Origin: Algicola sagamiensis DSM 14643
GTDB lineage: Bacteria > Pseudomonadota > Gammaproteobacteria > Enterobacterales > Alteromonadaceae
Length of the DNA stretch: 64,000 nucleotides
Assembly: GCF_000374485.1 (NCBI RefSeq)
Contig: NZ_KB894493.1
Coordinates: 124,001 to 188,000, forward strand
Direction of reading: 5' to 3'
A program made the translations under genes and the position numbers. The notes under the pieces were generated by a model. That model made no database searches and had not been told where the DNA came from. It saw only the letters and a program-made list of their open reading frames with translations. Position 1 is the stretch's first letter. Every line of letters begins with the position of its first letter. Positions 53,263-62,424 of this stretch are shown here, in pieces.

Positions 53263-53619
53263 ATGAAAAAGATTGGCATTATTCATCAAACATCTGCATT
53301 CAATACATCACATGGAAAAGAAGCGCTCGACTTAGCCATGGTGATGAGTGCCTTTGAGCAAGATATCACTGTATTATTTATTGGCGATGGTGTTTTTCAG
53401 GTGATGCGGGGCCAAAACCCCGAGGCAATCCAGGCAAAAGACTACCTTTCGACAATTCAAGCACTGCCCTTCTATGAGGTAGAAAAACTATTTGTCTGCG
53501 AACATTCTCTCCATTCCCGTCATCTCAATACAGAGCAACTAATTGATGACGTAACAAGCAAAACACAGGAAGAAATTTCTGAACTCATGACTCAATTTGA
53601 CGAGATTTATTCATTTTAA
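53263..53619 (+). CDS. tusC: TusC, sulfur-relay subunit
   Basis: A 118-residue DsrF-family protein, the partner of TusB and TusD in a heterohexamer. KKIGIIHQTSAFNTSHGKEA is the conserved N terminus and GDGVFQVMRGQ is the conserved loop. TusC has no catalytic cysteine of its own. It lies 12 nt after tusD and two bases before tusB. Confidence 0.93.
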   Translation: MKKIGIIHQTSAFNTSHGKEALDLAMVMSAFEQDITVLFIGDGVFQVMRGQNPEAIQAKDYLSTIQALPFYEVEKLFVCEHSLHSRHLNTEQLIDDVTSKTQEEISELMTQFDEIYSF

Positions 53620-53621
53620 CG

Positions 53622-53894
53622 ATGACAACGCTACATATACTGACAAAGCCAGAACAGCTGGACCAGCATACCCCGCTTCTATCCTACGTGACTCAACAGG
53701 ATGCCATTTTATTAACTCAAGATGCGGCGTATCGTGCAAATCACTCTTTGCGTGATTTACCAACGAAACAGCTGTTCGTTTTGCATGATGATGCAGCCGC
53801 ACGTGGCATTCAGCCCGTCTCAGAGATACAATGCATCACATACGCACAATTTGTGCAACTGACTTTTGATTTTGGGAATAGCTTGACCTGGTAA
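53622..53894 (+). CDS. tusB: TusB, sulfur-relay subunit
   Basis: A 90-residue DsrH-family protein. [10 protein letters not shown] and the [11 protein letters not shown] strand with a late [12 protein letters not shown] are typical. It completes the TusBCD complex. The gene is directly between tusC and tusE with gaps of two and four bases, so all four are translated as one unit. Confidence 0.93.
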   Translation: MTTLHILTKPEQLDQHTPLLSYVTQQDAILLTQDAAYRANHSLRDLPTKQLFVLHDDAAARGIQPVSEIQCITYAQFVQLTFDFGNSLTW

Positions 53895-53898
53895 CTGT

Positions 53899-54237
53899 AT
53901 GAGCAACACTATTGAATTCGACGGAAGTCATATCGAACGAGATAAAGAAGGCTACTTAATCAATTTAGAGGATTGGTCTGTGGAGCTTGCTCCTCTTCTG
54001 GCTGAAGAAGAAAAAATTCAACTGACCGATAACCACTGGGAAGTGATCCATTTTGTCAGAAATTTTTATCTTGAATTTAAAACATCTCCTGCAATCCGAG
54101 CCCTTGTCAAAGCCATGGCTCAGAAACTTGGTGAAGATAAAGGGAATAGCAAATATCTCTATAAGCTGTTCCCAAAAGGTCCAGCAAAGCAGGCCACGAA
54201 AATAGCTGGGTTACCGAAGCCTGCAAAATGCATTTAG
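53899..54237 (+). CDS. tusE: TusE, sulfur carrier of the tRNA 2-thiouridine pathway
   Basis: A 112-residue DsrC-family protein that takes sulfur from TusBCD and gives it to MnmA. The C terminus GLPKPAKCI carries the essential penultimate cysteine. The N-terminal [17 protein letters not shown] and [16 protein letters not shown] are standard. TusE lacks the second upstream cysteine of sulfite-reductase DsrC, consistent with a role in tRNA modification only. It ends the tus operon and converges with the gene at 54254. Confidence 0.94.
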   Translation: MSNTIEFDGSHIERDKEGYLINLEDWSVELAPLLAEEEKIQLTDNHWEVIHFVRNFYLEFKTSPAIRALVKAMAQKLGEDKGNSKYLYKLFPKGPAKQATKIAGLPKPAKCI

Positions 54238-54253
54238 TCAAACACTTCGTTAT

Positions 54254-55423
54254 TTAGACGATGTCTTTTTGGCGATTTTGTGACATTGGCTCTTGCTCAG
54301 CATAAGAGCCATATTCTCTATTTTCTGTTTCACGCCATGACTGAATCTCGTTGTTTTCAGGGATGACGTTCGGTTGACTTTCCTGATGAGGTCTGCGATT
54401 TCTATCCTCTTGCTCATCCATTGGTAGATTAATAGTCGGCAAGTCAGTCGCACCTGTATAACGATCAACTTTATCTGCAACAAGGTTAAATATTTTATTA
54501 GCAAAAGCACCCGCAATAAAACACAACAATGTCACCCGCCAAAAGCTTGGCATCATGGCACCTGCTGCCGCTTCAGCAACCACTTGCTGATTACCGGTCA
54601 ACTCATCAAAAATGGTGAGTTGTTTTGTTTGGAATACAGAAAGTACTATCACAGCAATTGCTGCGCCAGCAAAGATATCTGAGATCAAAACAATCCAAAA
54701 CTTTTCTGATGAAAATAAATGTGCACGTGATTCATCGTGGTTCTTTGCCGTCAAAATGATGAGAGAGAGCATCGCACCCAACGCACCAAGTGTCACTGCG
54801 CGAATAAAAACATAGTTATCCTGATAAAAACCACTTTTTTCAACATCATTCAACCGATCCTCTAACTCAATAATCAGCAAAGAGCGTTCTTGCATCTGAG
54901 TCGCCATTTTTAAAAGTTTTTGAAAACGTGTGTCTTCTTTTTGCAAATGAAAATGAGCACTTAACCATGCTTCATAACTTTCTGGAGATAAGGTTTCTGG
55001 CCAAGCAATACTATCATCCTGCTTCTCAAGCTTGAGTGAAAACAATTGTCGTTCAAAATCTCGCGTCAAGACAGAGTTTTCTACGCGCAACTGTGTCACA
55101 TTTTCAACAATACGTTGGCTCAAATAATCCGAGTGAGTAAAAAATGCGACATAGCCAAAGAAGCTGGCTAGACAAATAAATATAATGGCATTCACTGTCG
55201 TATCGAGTTTTCTACGAACCTCATCTCGTAGAATCGCTCGGCAAAAGACAAAGTAGAACAAAACAAAAAGAAATGTTAGTGACCAACGAGCAACATGATT
55301 TCCACCATTCACATCATTTGTTGAGATCATTGGCCAAATCAAAATCAAAATGCCAACGAGTGGCGTCAAGGAAAGCAGTAAAAAAAAGATAAGTTCACGT
55401 TTGTTTTTTGTTTGTAGGATCAT
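54254..55423 (-). CDS. Hypothetical membrane protein
   Basis: A 389-residue protein with five or six hydrophobic helices: two near the N terminus, one at about 85-105, then three between 210 and 310. A soluble coiled-coil-like region of about 95 residues (RIVENVTQLRVENSVLTRDF onwards) lies between them. The final 65 residues are polar and rich in Gln, Glu and Asn, probably disordered. I recognise no family. It is a single gene convergent with tusE. Confidence 0.72.
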   Translation of the reverse strand: MILQTKNKRELIFFLLLSLTPLVGILILIWPMISTNDVNGGNHVARWSLTFLFVLFYFVFCRAILRDEVRRKLDTTVNAIIFICLASFFGYVAFFTHSDYLSQRIVENVTQLRVENSVLTRDFERQLFSLKLEKQDDSIAWPETLSPESYEAWLSAHFHLQKEDTRFQKLLKMATQMQERSLLIIELEDRLNDVEKSGFYQDNYVFIRAVTLGALGAMLSLIILTAKNHDESRAHLFSSEKFWIVLISDIFAGAAIAVIVLSVFQTKQLTIFDELTGNQQVVAEAAAGAMMPSFWRVTLLCFIAGAFANKIFNLVADKVDRYTGATDLPTINLPMDEQEDRNRRPHQESQPNVIPENNEIQSWRETENREYGSYAEQEPMSQNRQKDIV

Positions 55424-55497
55424 GGTGCCAGTCTTTTATTCAAGTGATGAATAAAAGACTAGACAAAACAATAGGTAATACCAAAAGTATCCGACAA

Positions 55498-56022
55498 CTA
55501 ATCCTTTGCTGTTTCGACTCGAACTAAAGCAGCCTGACCATTTTTAGCAACTCGGAGTACTGCAACAGCACGATTGCGTAGCTCTCGCTCAAGTCGCAGC
55601 GCTTCTTCTTTTTCAGCAAAGAAAGCTTCTATTCCGAAGGTTGCGCGATATGATTTACGATTCCAGTGTTGATTACCCAACCTCCCTTTCAGGTATATCC
55701 CAGACTCTGGCGGTTTAAAAGTATAGTTATCATAAATATACACTTCGCCTTGTGGTTTTAATTGCACATAGACAATTTCATTCTCACGAATGGCCTTATC
55801 AGTCTCAGTTACAAATAAGTCTGAGAAGTCATATCTCAACTGCGCGTAATTTCCACGAAAAATATCTCTTGGATCAATAGGCTGTGTTTTGACTTTGATC
55901 TCTTGTCCAACCCATATGGGGTAATACGCTTTCATCAATACCCCCGTCATAACCAGTAATTGTGTGCATATTGTTAAACCGAGGCCGATCATGATGTAGC
56001 GTTTGTTTTCCAAGTTATTCAT
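55498..56022 (-). CDS. GDYXXLXY-family protein
   Basis: A 174-residue protein anchored by one N-terminal membrane helix (IMIGLGLTICTQLLVMTGVL). The motif that names the family is present as GNYAQLRY, preceded by PIDPRDIFR, which is conserved. Such proteins are encoded beside a DUF2157/DUF4401-type multi-spanning membrane protein; that partner is the preceding gene, overlapping by four bases (ATGA). Function is unknown. Confidence 0.88.
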   Translation of the reverse strand: MNNLENKRYIMIGLGLTICTQLLVMTGVLMKAYYPIWVGQEIKVKTQPIDPRDIFRGNYAQLRYDFSDLFVTETDKAIRENEIVYVQLKPQGEVYIYDNYTFKPPESGIYLKGRLGNQHWNRKSYRATFGIEAFFAEKEEALRLERELRNRAVAVLRVAKNGQAALVRVETAKD

Positions 56023-57335
56023 GCCTTCCCCTTCTGCTGTACCCGCTTATCCTGGTGTTTTTTCCAAAATCGGGCACTTAGTAACAAGACACATGCACAT
56101 AAGATAAAAAGGATACTAGTCCCGAGGTAATCCCCAATTAAATCAAAATAGCGTAAAAGCCCCATCATCATGATTGAGAAAATTCCCAAGTAAAAATAGT
56201 GGGTTACATTTCTTTGTATCCCTTTAATAATTAAACCAATCCCAACACCTAACAGGAGAATATTGGTCAATACTTGTAGGTGAAGTGCATGGAGCAATTC
56301 CACCCTCGTCAGCCCAATACTAACGATTAAACCAACGATCACAGCAAGAAACCCATAGGAAGGTCTTTCATAGCGAAGTATCAGAGCTAAAGACAATACG
56401 GAGAATAGAATGGGCAAAATGATCCCTGCTGTTGGAGAAATCCATGGCTCATGTAACATTCCTCGCCAAGTACTTTCATAGCTGTAGATCAGCAAAATAA
56501 AGACCAGAAACCGGATGCTCCACACATTTAAAAGGGTACCAAAATCTTGGAAATGCGCCTTTGATTGATGCAAAAGCCACTTCCCTAGTCCATGGAGCAA
56601 AATAAAATAACCACCAATAACGAAAACAAGGTCAACGCCGATATTAAATGCAAACCTTTCCCCAAGCCACCAAGCATACTCGTATTCAATCCACACACCT
56701 GACATCACCCCAAAGCAAATCATGAGGATATAACTTGAAGTGCCTCTTGCAAGCAAGTAGCCAGTTGCCAATAAAAAGAGCGGAAAAGAAGCCGGGTGAA
56801 AACCCATACTGGTTTCTGTAAAAAACCAAATCACAGCCAAAAAGAAAGAAAAAGCCATGAGAATAAAGCTTTTCAGAAGTATGGCGAACGGTAATATTCC
56901 CAAAGCCCACCAGTAAATTCCATCTGGATAGTGCTCACCAATATGAAAGATCTGCGCGATGAGCATAATTGAGCCACCGTAGAAAATACTGCCTAAGAAG
57001 AATAACCCAGTAGCCGCTTTCACCTTGCCTTGGTTATATTGATATAAAGCAACGACATGCGTTAAAGTCGTCAGTGAGAATAACCCTATTGTTCTTACTT
57101 CACGAGATAAGGTTTCCCAGTTTGCACTGATGATAGAAAATAGGGATAGGCCAATAAAAAGGTAACCAAGGACAACCAGAATGGTGTAGCCAAGAGAATG
57201 TTGAGCCATTGCATCTGGGTCGACACCATAGAGCGCACAGATCTTGCGAGATTGCGCTTTAGAAATAATCCCTTCATCGACCCAGCGTTGGTTTTCCTGA
57301 GCTATTTCACGTTTTAATAGTCGGATCAATCTCAA
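56019..57335 (-). CDS. DUF2157-family membrane protein
   Basis: A 438-residue protein with a soluble N-terminal domain (first 65 residues, WVDEGIISKAQSRKICALYG, typical of DUF2157) and about twelve hydrophobic helices. It forms a pair with the GDYXXLXY protein that overlaps its stop by four bases, an arrangement found in many proteobacteria. No transported substrate or reaction is known. The C terminus is basic. Confidence 0.88.
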   Translation of the reverse strand: MRLIRLLKREIAQENQRWVDEGIISKAQSRKICALYGVDPDAMAQHSLGYTILVVLGYLFIGLSLFSIISANWETLSREVRTIGLFSLTTLTHVVALYQYNQGKVKAATGLFFLGSIFYGGSIMLIAQIFHIGEHYPDGIYWWALGILPFAILLKSFILMAFSFFLAVIWFFTETSMGFHPASFPLFLLATGYLLARGTSSYILMICFGVMSGVWIEYEYAWWLGERFAFNIGVDLVFVIGGYFILLHGLGKWLLHQSKAHFQDFGTLLNVWSIRFLVFILLIYSYESTWRGMLHEPWISPTAGIILPILFSVLSLALILRYERPSYGFLAVIVGLIVSIGLTRVELLHALHLQVLTNILLLGVGIGLIIKGIQRNVTHYFYLGIFSIMMMGLLRYFDLIGDYLGTSILFILCACVLLLSARFWKKHQDKRVQQKGKA

Positions 57336-57449
57336 GATATTACTCCTTTCTTTCCTGCCAGTATAACGTGAATTGCTTCTAGTTTGTCAGCTCGATATAT
57401 ACAGAGCGGGCGAAATCTCTTATACAATTTAAAACTTCGCCATCAGTGC

Positions 57450-58214
57450 CTAGACTTCAACCTTAGGCTGGCCGCTGTGAAAACGAAATTCGGGATCATG
57501 CTCCAGTATAAGCTGCGCCTCAATCTCGCCAAAATAGGTCACACGCTCATGAATTGATGCCTGGGCATATTCTTCTGCAAGCTGTAAATAATCTGCATAG
57601 TGGCGTGCTTCTGAGCGCAATAGTGAGATATAAAATCGTGTCAGCTCATCATCAAGATAAGGCGCAAGCTTCGCAAATCGCTCGCAAGAACGCGCTTCAA
57701 TGTATGCACCAATAATCAAGCGATCGACGATTGCAGCAGGTTCGTGGTGACGAACATGTTTTAGCATCCCTTTTGCATACCTTGAGGCAGTTAAAACGTC
57801 ATACTCAATCCCGCGCTTTTCCATAATTCCCAAGACTTGTTCAAAATGATGAAGCTCTTCTTGAATCAGCAACACCATTCTGACGAGTAATTTATTTTTT
57901 TCCAATGCCTGATAAACGGGCATTTGATCATCTGAGATCGTATGTTTACCCAGGATTTCAGCTTTTTCGGGGAGTTCGGCCACATCACGATAAAAGTCTA
58001 GATTTGGGAGCAAATGCCGCTTTTCTTTTGACAAACAATATCGGCGTACAAGACTATGAGCACTCATGGCCGCCTTCATTTCGCAATTTGCATGATCAAT
58101 CAACAATGCTGGTAATTGTTCTGGTTGCTTCGCAACATCAATCCAACTCTGCGGAGTTTCACAATGGAGAAAGTTTCCAATGGGTTCCAGCAGCTGCTGA
58201 TATTCTTCTAACAT
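57450..58214 (-). CDS. miaE: MiaE, tRNA 2-methylthio-N6-isopentenyladenosine(37) hydroxylase
   Basis: A 254-residue diiron monooxygenase that hydroxylates the ms2i6A base at position 37 of tRNA. The carboxylate-bridged diiron site is visible as NCEMKAAMSAHSLV, EELHHFEQVLGIM and EARSCERFAKL with a last EARHYADYLQL. AAGGTG lies upstream of the ATG. MiaE is present in only some gammaproteobacteria, mostly those that live with oxygen. It is a single gene, divergent from the Yip1-family gene. Confidence 0.94.
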   Translation of the reverse strand: MLEEYQQLLEPIGNFLHCETPQSWIDVAKQPEQLPALLIDHANCEMKAAMSAHSLVRRYCLSKEKRHLLPNLDFYRDVAELPEKAEILGKHTISDDQMPVYQALEKNKLLVRMVLLIQEELHHFEQVLGIMEKRGIEYDVLTASRYAKGMLKHVRHHEPAAIVDRLIIGAYIEARSCERFAKLAPYLDDELTRFYISLLRSEARHYADYLQLAEEYAQASIHERVTYFGEIEAQLILEHDPEFRFHSGQPKVEV

Positions 58215-58343
58215 GCATACACCTTTTATAACGATGACTTTGAAACGTCTATCCTTTGGCTCATTTTAAATTTTAGATTCAGTCTATGGAACGAGATCAC
58301 ATCAATTTTTCCTCATATTTCATGAAATTAACGCTAAAATATC

Positions 58344-58532
58344 ATGAAAATGTCATTTTTAATTTGCAACAAAACAAGGAAAATAGCTTTTAACGAGACC
58401 AAGCCCACGGAGGACGAAAGATTATATCAGATGGCAAAAAGCTGTCACGAAGAACTTGACGAAAACCAATACTTTGTCCATAAAAAAATAATACGGATGA
58501 AAAAAATCATCCCCTTGCGTCAGTTTTTGTGA
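58344..58532 (+). CDS. Possible small protein upstream of the Yip1-family gene
   Basis: A 62-residue frame, highly charged, without signal peptide or membrane helix (DERLYQMAKSCHEELDENQ in the middle, then RMKKIIPLRQFL). It ends 12 nt before the Yip1-family start and so would be transcribed with it. No strong ribosome-binding site precedes the start. I recognise no family. It may be a real small gene or a chance frame. Confidence 0.35.
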   Translation: MKMSFLICNKTRKIAFNETKPTEDERLYQMAKSCHEELDENQYFVHKKIIRMKKIIPLRQFL

Positions 58533-58543
58533 GGAATACAACA

Positions 58544-59146
58544 ATGATATTAAATCACTTATGGGGACTGTATGCTCACCCAAAAGAGGAGTGGCATACA
58601 ATTGATGCGCGACATGAAAGCTTCAAATACAGTATGTCTCACATACTGATAATCGCTTTAATTCCGTCGCTTTGTGGCTATTACTCAGCTGCTCACATTG
58701 GTTGGCAACTGACTGATACCAGTGAAGTAATCACACTGCCCGCGACCAATGCAGCTTGGCTTGCAGTTGCCATGTATTTTGCTCTAATTGTCGGCGTATT
58801 TATGTTGGCATATCTTGCATATTGGATGGCACATACATTTGGGGCAGAACCGACATTTACACAAACATTGGAGTTAGCAGCGTATACAGCAACACCAATT
58901 TTTATGTCCGGCTTTGCTGCATTATATCCAGAACTATGGTTCATCACTTTAGTCGGTTGTGTTGGAGTCGCTTACTCGGTGTACTTGTTATACACAGGAG
59001 TTCCAATACTCATGCATATCCCTGATGATCGCGGCTTTATTTATGCTAGCTCGGTCGTCACTTGTGGATTGATTTTACTTGTCTGTATTCTTGCTGCGAC
59101 AGCAATTCTATGGACATCAGGATTGGGTCCAGTCGTCACCAGTTAA
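58544..59146 (+). CDS. Yip1-family membrane protein
   Basis: A 200-residue protein with five hydrophobic helices. LYAHPKEEWHTI near the N terminus and the later FTQTLELAAYTATPIFMSG segment are the hallmarks of the bacterial Yip1/DUF1282 group (E. coli YohC type). The ATG at 58544 is preferred because GAGG lies about nine bases upstream; the GTG at 58529 is an alternative. Function unknown. A terminator follows. Confidence 0.88.
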   Translation: MILNHLWGLYAHPKEEWHTIDARHESFKYSMSHILIIALIPSLCGYYSAAHIGWQLTDTSEVITLPATNAAWLAVAMYFALIVGVFMLAYLAYWMAHTFGAEPTFTQTLELAAYTATPIFMSGFAALYPELWFITLVGCVGVAYSVYLLYTGVPILMHIPDDRGFIYASSVVTCGLILLVCILAATAILWTSGLGPVVTS

Positions 59147-59198
59147 CGAATAAAATAAGGTGACTTATTGGCCTACCAGGCAATAGGCAGGAGAGTTT

Positions 59199-59226
59199 GG
59201 GGAGACGAGAGCTCCCCCTTTTTTTA
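59199..59226 (+). terminator. Rho-independent terminator after the Yip1-family gene
   Basis: GGGGAG pairs with CTCCCC around a 7-nt loop, followed by a C and seven Ts. It lies about 50 nt after the Yip1-family stop, before the converging purF gene. Confidence 0.85.
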
Positions 59227-59318
59227 TCTGAATTTCATTCGCTTCTTTATGCCGCTCTAATTGGAAGTTTATTCCATCCAGTGATCTCATTGAAAAGCGC
59301 GAACAATACAGCTGAAAG

Positions 59319-60836
59319 TCAAGATGCTATATCTTCGTTATGAATATCTAAGCTATCTGAATTTTCTTCCTGCGATGACTTCGCCAGATCATTACGCTTC
59401 GCATCCAGTTGATTGAGATACTGTTGATCAACATCGTTGGTTATATAATCACCATCAAATACCGAGGTTTCAAAATGCTTGATATCTTGATTTGAAGCAC
59501 CAACCGCGGCCACTAAGTCACTGAGTGACTGGTAAATCAGTCCATCTGCACCAAGCATTTTTGCGATATCATCAACATCTCGACCATGAGCAATCAACTC
59601 AGATGAGGACGGCATATCAATTCCATAGACATTCGGAAAACGAACTTCAGGTGCAGCGGAAGCAAAGTAGACTTTTTCCGCACCAGCTTCTCTTGCAAGC
59701 TCTACGATCTGTTTCGACGTCGTCCCACGAACAATAGAATCATCGACAAGTAAGACCCGCTTCCCTCGGAACTCTGCAGGAATTGGGTTCAGCTTCCGTC
59801 GCACTGACTTTTTCCGCTCAGATTGGCCTGCCATAATGAATGTCCGCCCAACATAGCGGTTTTTCACAAACCCCTGACGGTATGGTAAGTTCAGCTCTTG
59901 AGCAATCCTCAATGCGATATCACAGCTTGTCTCGGGAACAGGAATAACCACATCGATATCATGCTCTCCCCATTCGCCTGCAATTTTTTTACCGAGCTTC
60001 ACGCCCATATTTACTCGCGCATCATACACGGAGATCTTATCCAGGGTTGAGTCTGGGCGTGCAAAGTAAACATATTCAAAAATACAAGGAGAATAAGTCG
60101 GATTTTCTGCACATTGCTGTGTAAATAACTCGCCATCGAGTGTGATATAAATCGCTTCACCCGGGGCAACATCACGCACAAGTTGAAATCCGTTCACATC
60201 CAAAGCCACGCTCTCAGACGCCACCATATACTCCATCCCTTTCTCCGTCTCACGCTTACCCAAGACTAATGGACGGATCGCATTCGGATCACGAAATGCT
60301 AATAAACCATGATCGACAACGAGCGAAACAACAGCATAAGCGCCTCTTACTCGACGGTGGACATTACTGACAGCTTGAAATATCTCTTTCGGAGAGAGCT
60401 CCAAGAGGCCAAATTGTTGGAGTTCGTGGGCGAGTATATTAAGAAGAACTTCAGAGTCTGAAGAGGTGTTGACGTGACGTTTTGCTTGATGATGGAGATA
60501 TTGGGTCAACTCTTCCGTGTTTGTTAGATTTCCATTGTGAGCAAAGCCAATTCCGAAGGGAGAGTTTACGTAAAAAGGTTGCGCCTCAGCGCAGTTGGAA
60601 GTCCCTGCGGTTGGGTATCTTGTGTGCCCAATACCAACTTGTCCTTTCAACCCTTGCATGTGGCGGGTATGAAATACATCCCTGACGAGACCATTTGACT
60701 TCCTTAATCGAAACGTACTGTTATCGATCGTCAAGATGCCTGATGCATCCTGTCCCCGATGCTGTAAAACAGTTAAGCTGTCATACAGCGCTTGGTTAAC
60801 ATCCTCTTTGCCAAGTATTCCGACAATACCACACAT
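59319..60836 (-). CDS. purF: Amidophosphoribosyltransferase
   Basis: A 505-residue PurF, the first committed step of purine synthesis (PRPP plus glutamine to phosphoribosylamine). The glutaminase nucleophile is Cys2 (MCGIVGILG), with no propeptide. The glutamine site includes [17 protein letters not shown], and the PRTase PRPP loop is [18 protein letters not shown]. The cysteines of the [4Fe-4S] form (Bacillus type) are absent, so it is the E. coli type. It is the last gene of the accD-folC-dedD-cvpA-purF run, 104 nt after cvpA. Confidence 0.97.
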   Translation of the reverse strand: MCGIVGILGKEDVNQALYDSLTVLQHRGQDASGILTIDNSTFRLRKSNGLVRDVFHTRHMQGLKGQVGIGHTRYPTAGTSNCAEAQPFYVNSPFGIGFAHNGNLTNTEELTQYLHHQAKRHVNTSSDSEVLLNILAHELQQFGLLELSPKEIFQAVSNVHRRVRGAYAVVSLVVDHGLLAFRDPNAIRPLVLGKRETEKGMEYMVASESVALDVNGFQLVRDVAPGEAIYITLDGELFTQQCAENPTYSPCIFEYVYFARPDSTLDKISVYDARVNMGVKLGKKIAGEWGEHDIDVVIPVPETSCDIALRIAQELNLPYRQGFVKNRYVGRTFIMAGQSERKKSVRRKLNPIPAEFRGKRVLLVDDSIVRGTTSKQIVELAREAGAEKVYFASAAPEVRFPNVYGIDMPSSSELIAHGRDVDDIAKMLGADGLIYQSLSDLVAAVGASNQDIKHFETSVFDGDYITNDVDQQYLNQLDAKRNDLAKSSQEENSDSLDIHNEDIAS

Positions 60837-60940
60837 AATGTGTCCTCACCAAACCTTTGAAATGTTGCCAGCATTTCCTTCTTTGACGTCTTCCAGGCAT
60901 TCTGACGTAGGGTATCAGAGTTGCTTGCTGGCAGTTTATT

Positions 60941-61426
60941 TTATTGTGTTAAAAAGCTTGAATTTGTCTGCAAATAATTGAAAAACCATTGGATAATGAA
61001 CTTAAATTCAGGGATTAGTTTCGATCCCTGCCAAGCCGCATGATTCGGCAATGGCGTAAATGCATCCAAAGCAAAAAGCACCGCACTCACAATAAAGACG
61101 CCTCTTAAGCCACCAAAAATCATCCCAAGTGCACGATCTGTACTCGACAAACCGACCTTAGAAATCATTTTGTTAAAAATGTAGTTGACCATTGCGCCCA
61201 AGACCAGTGTTAGAAGAAACAAGCTGACAATCGCCGCTGCTTTACGCGCAGTGGGATCAGCGACAAATGTCATAAAAACAGCAAGATCTTTGTGAAAGGT
61301 CGAAGAGATGAAAAACGCAGTGATCCAGGTGACAAGAGAAATCGCTTCCTTTGTGAAGCCCCTAACCAAGCTGATTAGGGTTGAAAGCCCAATGACTCCA
61401 ATAATCGCAATATCAAGCCAAGTCAT
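60941..61426 (-). CDS. cvpA: CvpA-family membrane protein
   Basis: A 161-residue protein with four membrane helices. WLDIAIIGVIGLSTLISLVR at the start and STDRALGMIFGGLRGVFIVS later are typical of CvpA, first found through colicin V production and linked to envelope function. It lies immediately before purF, as in E. coli. The ATG is the start after TTTTTTC-rich sequence on the plus strand, with CGTGAAAAAA upstream. Confidence 0.93.
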   Translation of the reverse strand: MTWLDIAIIGVIGLSTLISLVRGFTKEAISLVTWITAFFISSTFHKDLAVFMTFVADPTARKAAAIVSLFLLTLVLGAMVNYIFNKMISKVGLSSTDRALGMIFGGLRGVFIVSAVLFALDAFTPLPNHAAWQGSKLIPEFKFIIQWFFNYLQTNSSFLTQ

Positions 61427-61626
61427 ATTTTTTTCACGTAATAAAAAGACGCGCAGATTCTACCAAATCAACCCGCTAAATGCATGACTTTTTTAATCAA
61501 TGTTCTAGAGCTTATCAATGTCTGGTGATCTTTCGGAAATCCAAGCTGAATTCGACGATATGCATCAGCTACGTGGCAACAAATGAGAGGCCTGCTGCCA
61601 CGTACAGCATTTTGAAACACGGCTTT
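61427..61626. other. Gap between dedD and cvpA with a stem-loop
   Basis: A 200-nt gap inside the otherwise tight cluster. TACGTGGCA (61570-61578) pairs perfectly with TGCCACGTA (61596-61604) over a 17-nt loop. There is no U tract on either strand. No PurR-type box is obvious. The structure could be an attenuator or a processing site for cvpA-purF, or a weak end for the dedD transcript. Confidence 0.45.
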
Positions 61627-62424
61627 TTAAATCGCTGTTGGAGAGTATGGTGAGAGTTTTCCCTTCAGCTTCGTCATTTTTTCGAGTTTTGGAATAGACT
61701 TTTCCAATCGGCTGGCATTCATATCTGGTCCAACAAATACTTTGGTTAATTGACCTGAAGCAGTTTTTACAGGACGCGTAAACACAACGAACCCTGCCTT
61801 TCTGAGCTTTTTCACCAAATTATCAACATTCGTCTTATTTTTAAAACTACCGAGTTGGATCACCCAAGCAATTTTATCTGCTTTGTTTTTTTCAACAGGC
61901 TTCGGCTTTTTCTTCGGTGGTTCTTGTTTAGGCTTCGTAAGTGGCTTCTTCTGAGCCACTTGCTGGCTTTCAGGCTTTTTCACTGGCTCTTTTTTAGAAG
62001 CTTGTGTCTTGGTTGTTTCTTTCTTATTGACCGTTGTTTTCGATTCTTTCTTTGCTGTAGGTGTCGGAGTTGTTCGCGAAGGAGGCTTTGACTGCGTTTC
62101 TTTTTCAGCCGATTTTTTTTCCGGAACAGGAATGCGGGGCGCTTTGTCGTTGACATGAGGCGCCGCACCAATAGTTACTGTCACGGGGTCTTTTTCTTCC
62201 ATCACAAATTCTGGATCCGAGGAATCACTCAGTTTTTTCTTCACCTCTGCTTGAGTCACTGTTGGATTAAGTGGCACAGTTTTAATTTCCGGCTGCTCTG
62301 GAACAGTCTTAAAGTCATCCTGGTAACTGACTTTTTCACCATCGAAAATATCTGGAAGAAAAACAACACTGACTAGAACAATGACAATCAGGCCAATCAG
62401 TCGGTTTCGGTATGAGTCATTCAT
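61627..62424 (-). CDS. dedD: DedD-like SPOR-domain cell-division protein
   Basis: A 265-residue inner-membrane protein: an N-terminal helix (LIGLIVIVLVSVVFLPDIF), a long Lys/Pro/Thr-rich linker (about residues 85-180) with many basic repeats, and a C-terminal SPOR domain (AWVIQLGSFKNKTNVDNLVK, FVGPDMN). SPOR domains bind denuded septal glycan. DedD in E. coli aids FtsN in constriction and lies between folC and cvpA, as here. It overlaps folC by four bases (ATGA). Confidence 0.92.
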   Translation of the reverse strand: MNDSYRNRLIGLIVIVLVSVVFLPDIFDGEKVSYQDDFKTVPEQPEIKTVPLNPTVTQAEVKKKLSDSSDPEFVMEEKDPVTVTIGAAPHVNDKAPRIPVPEKKSAEKETQSKPPSRTTPTPTAKKESKTTVNKKETTKTQASKKEPVKKPESQQVAQKKPLTKPKQEPPKKKPKPVEKNKADKIAWVIQLGSFKNKTNVDNLVKKLRKAGFVVFTRPVKTASGQLTKVFVGPDMNASRLEKSIPKLEKMTKLKGKLSPYSPTAI

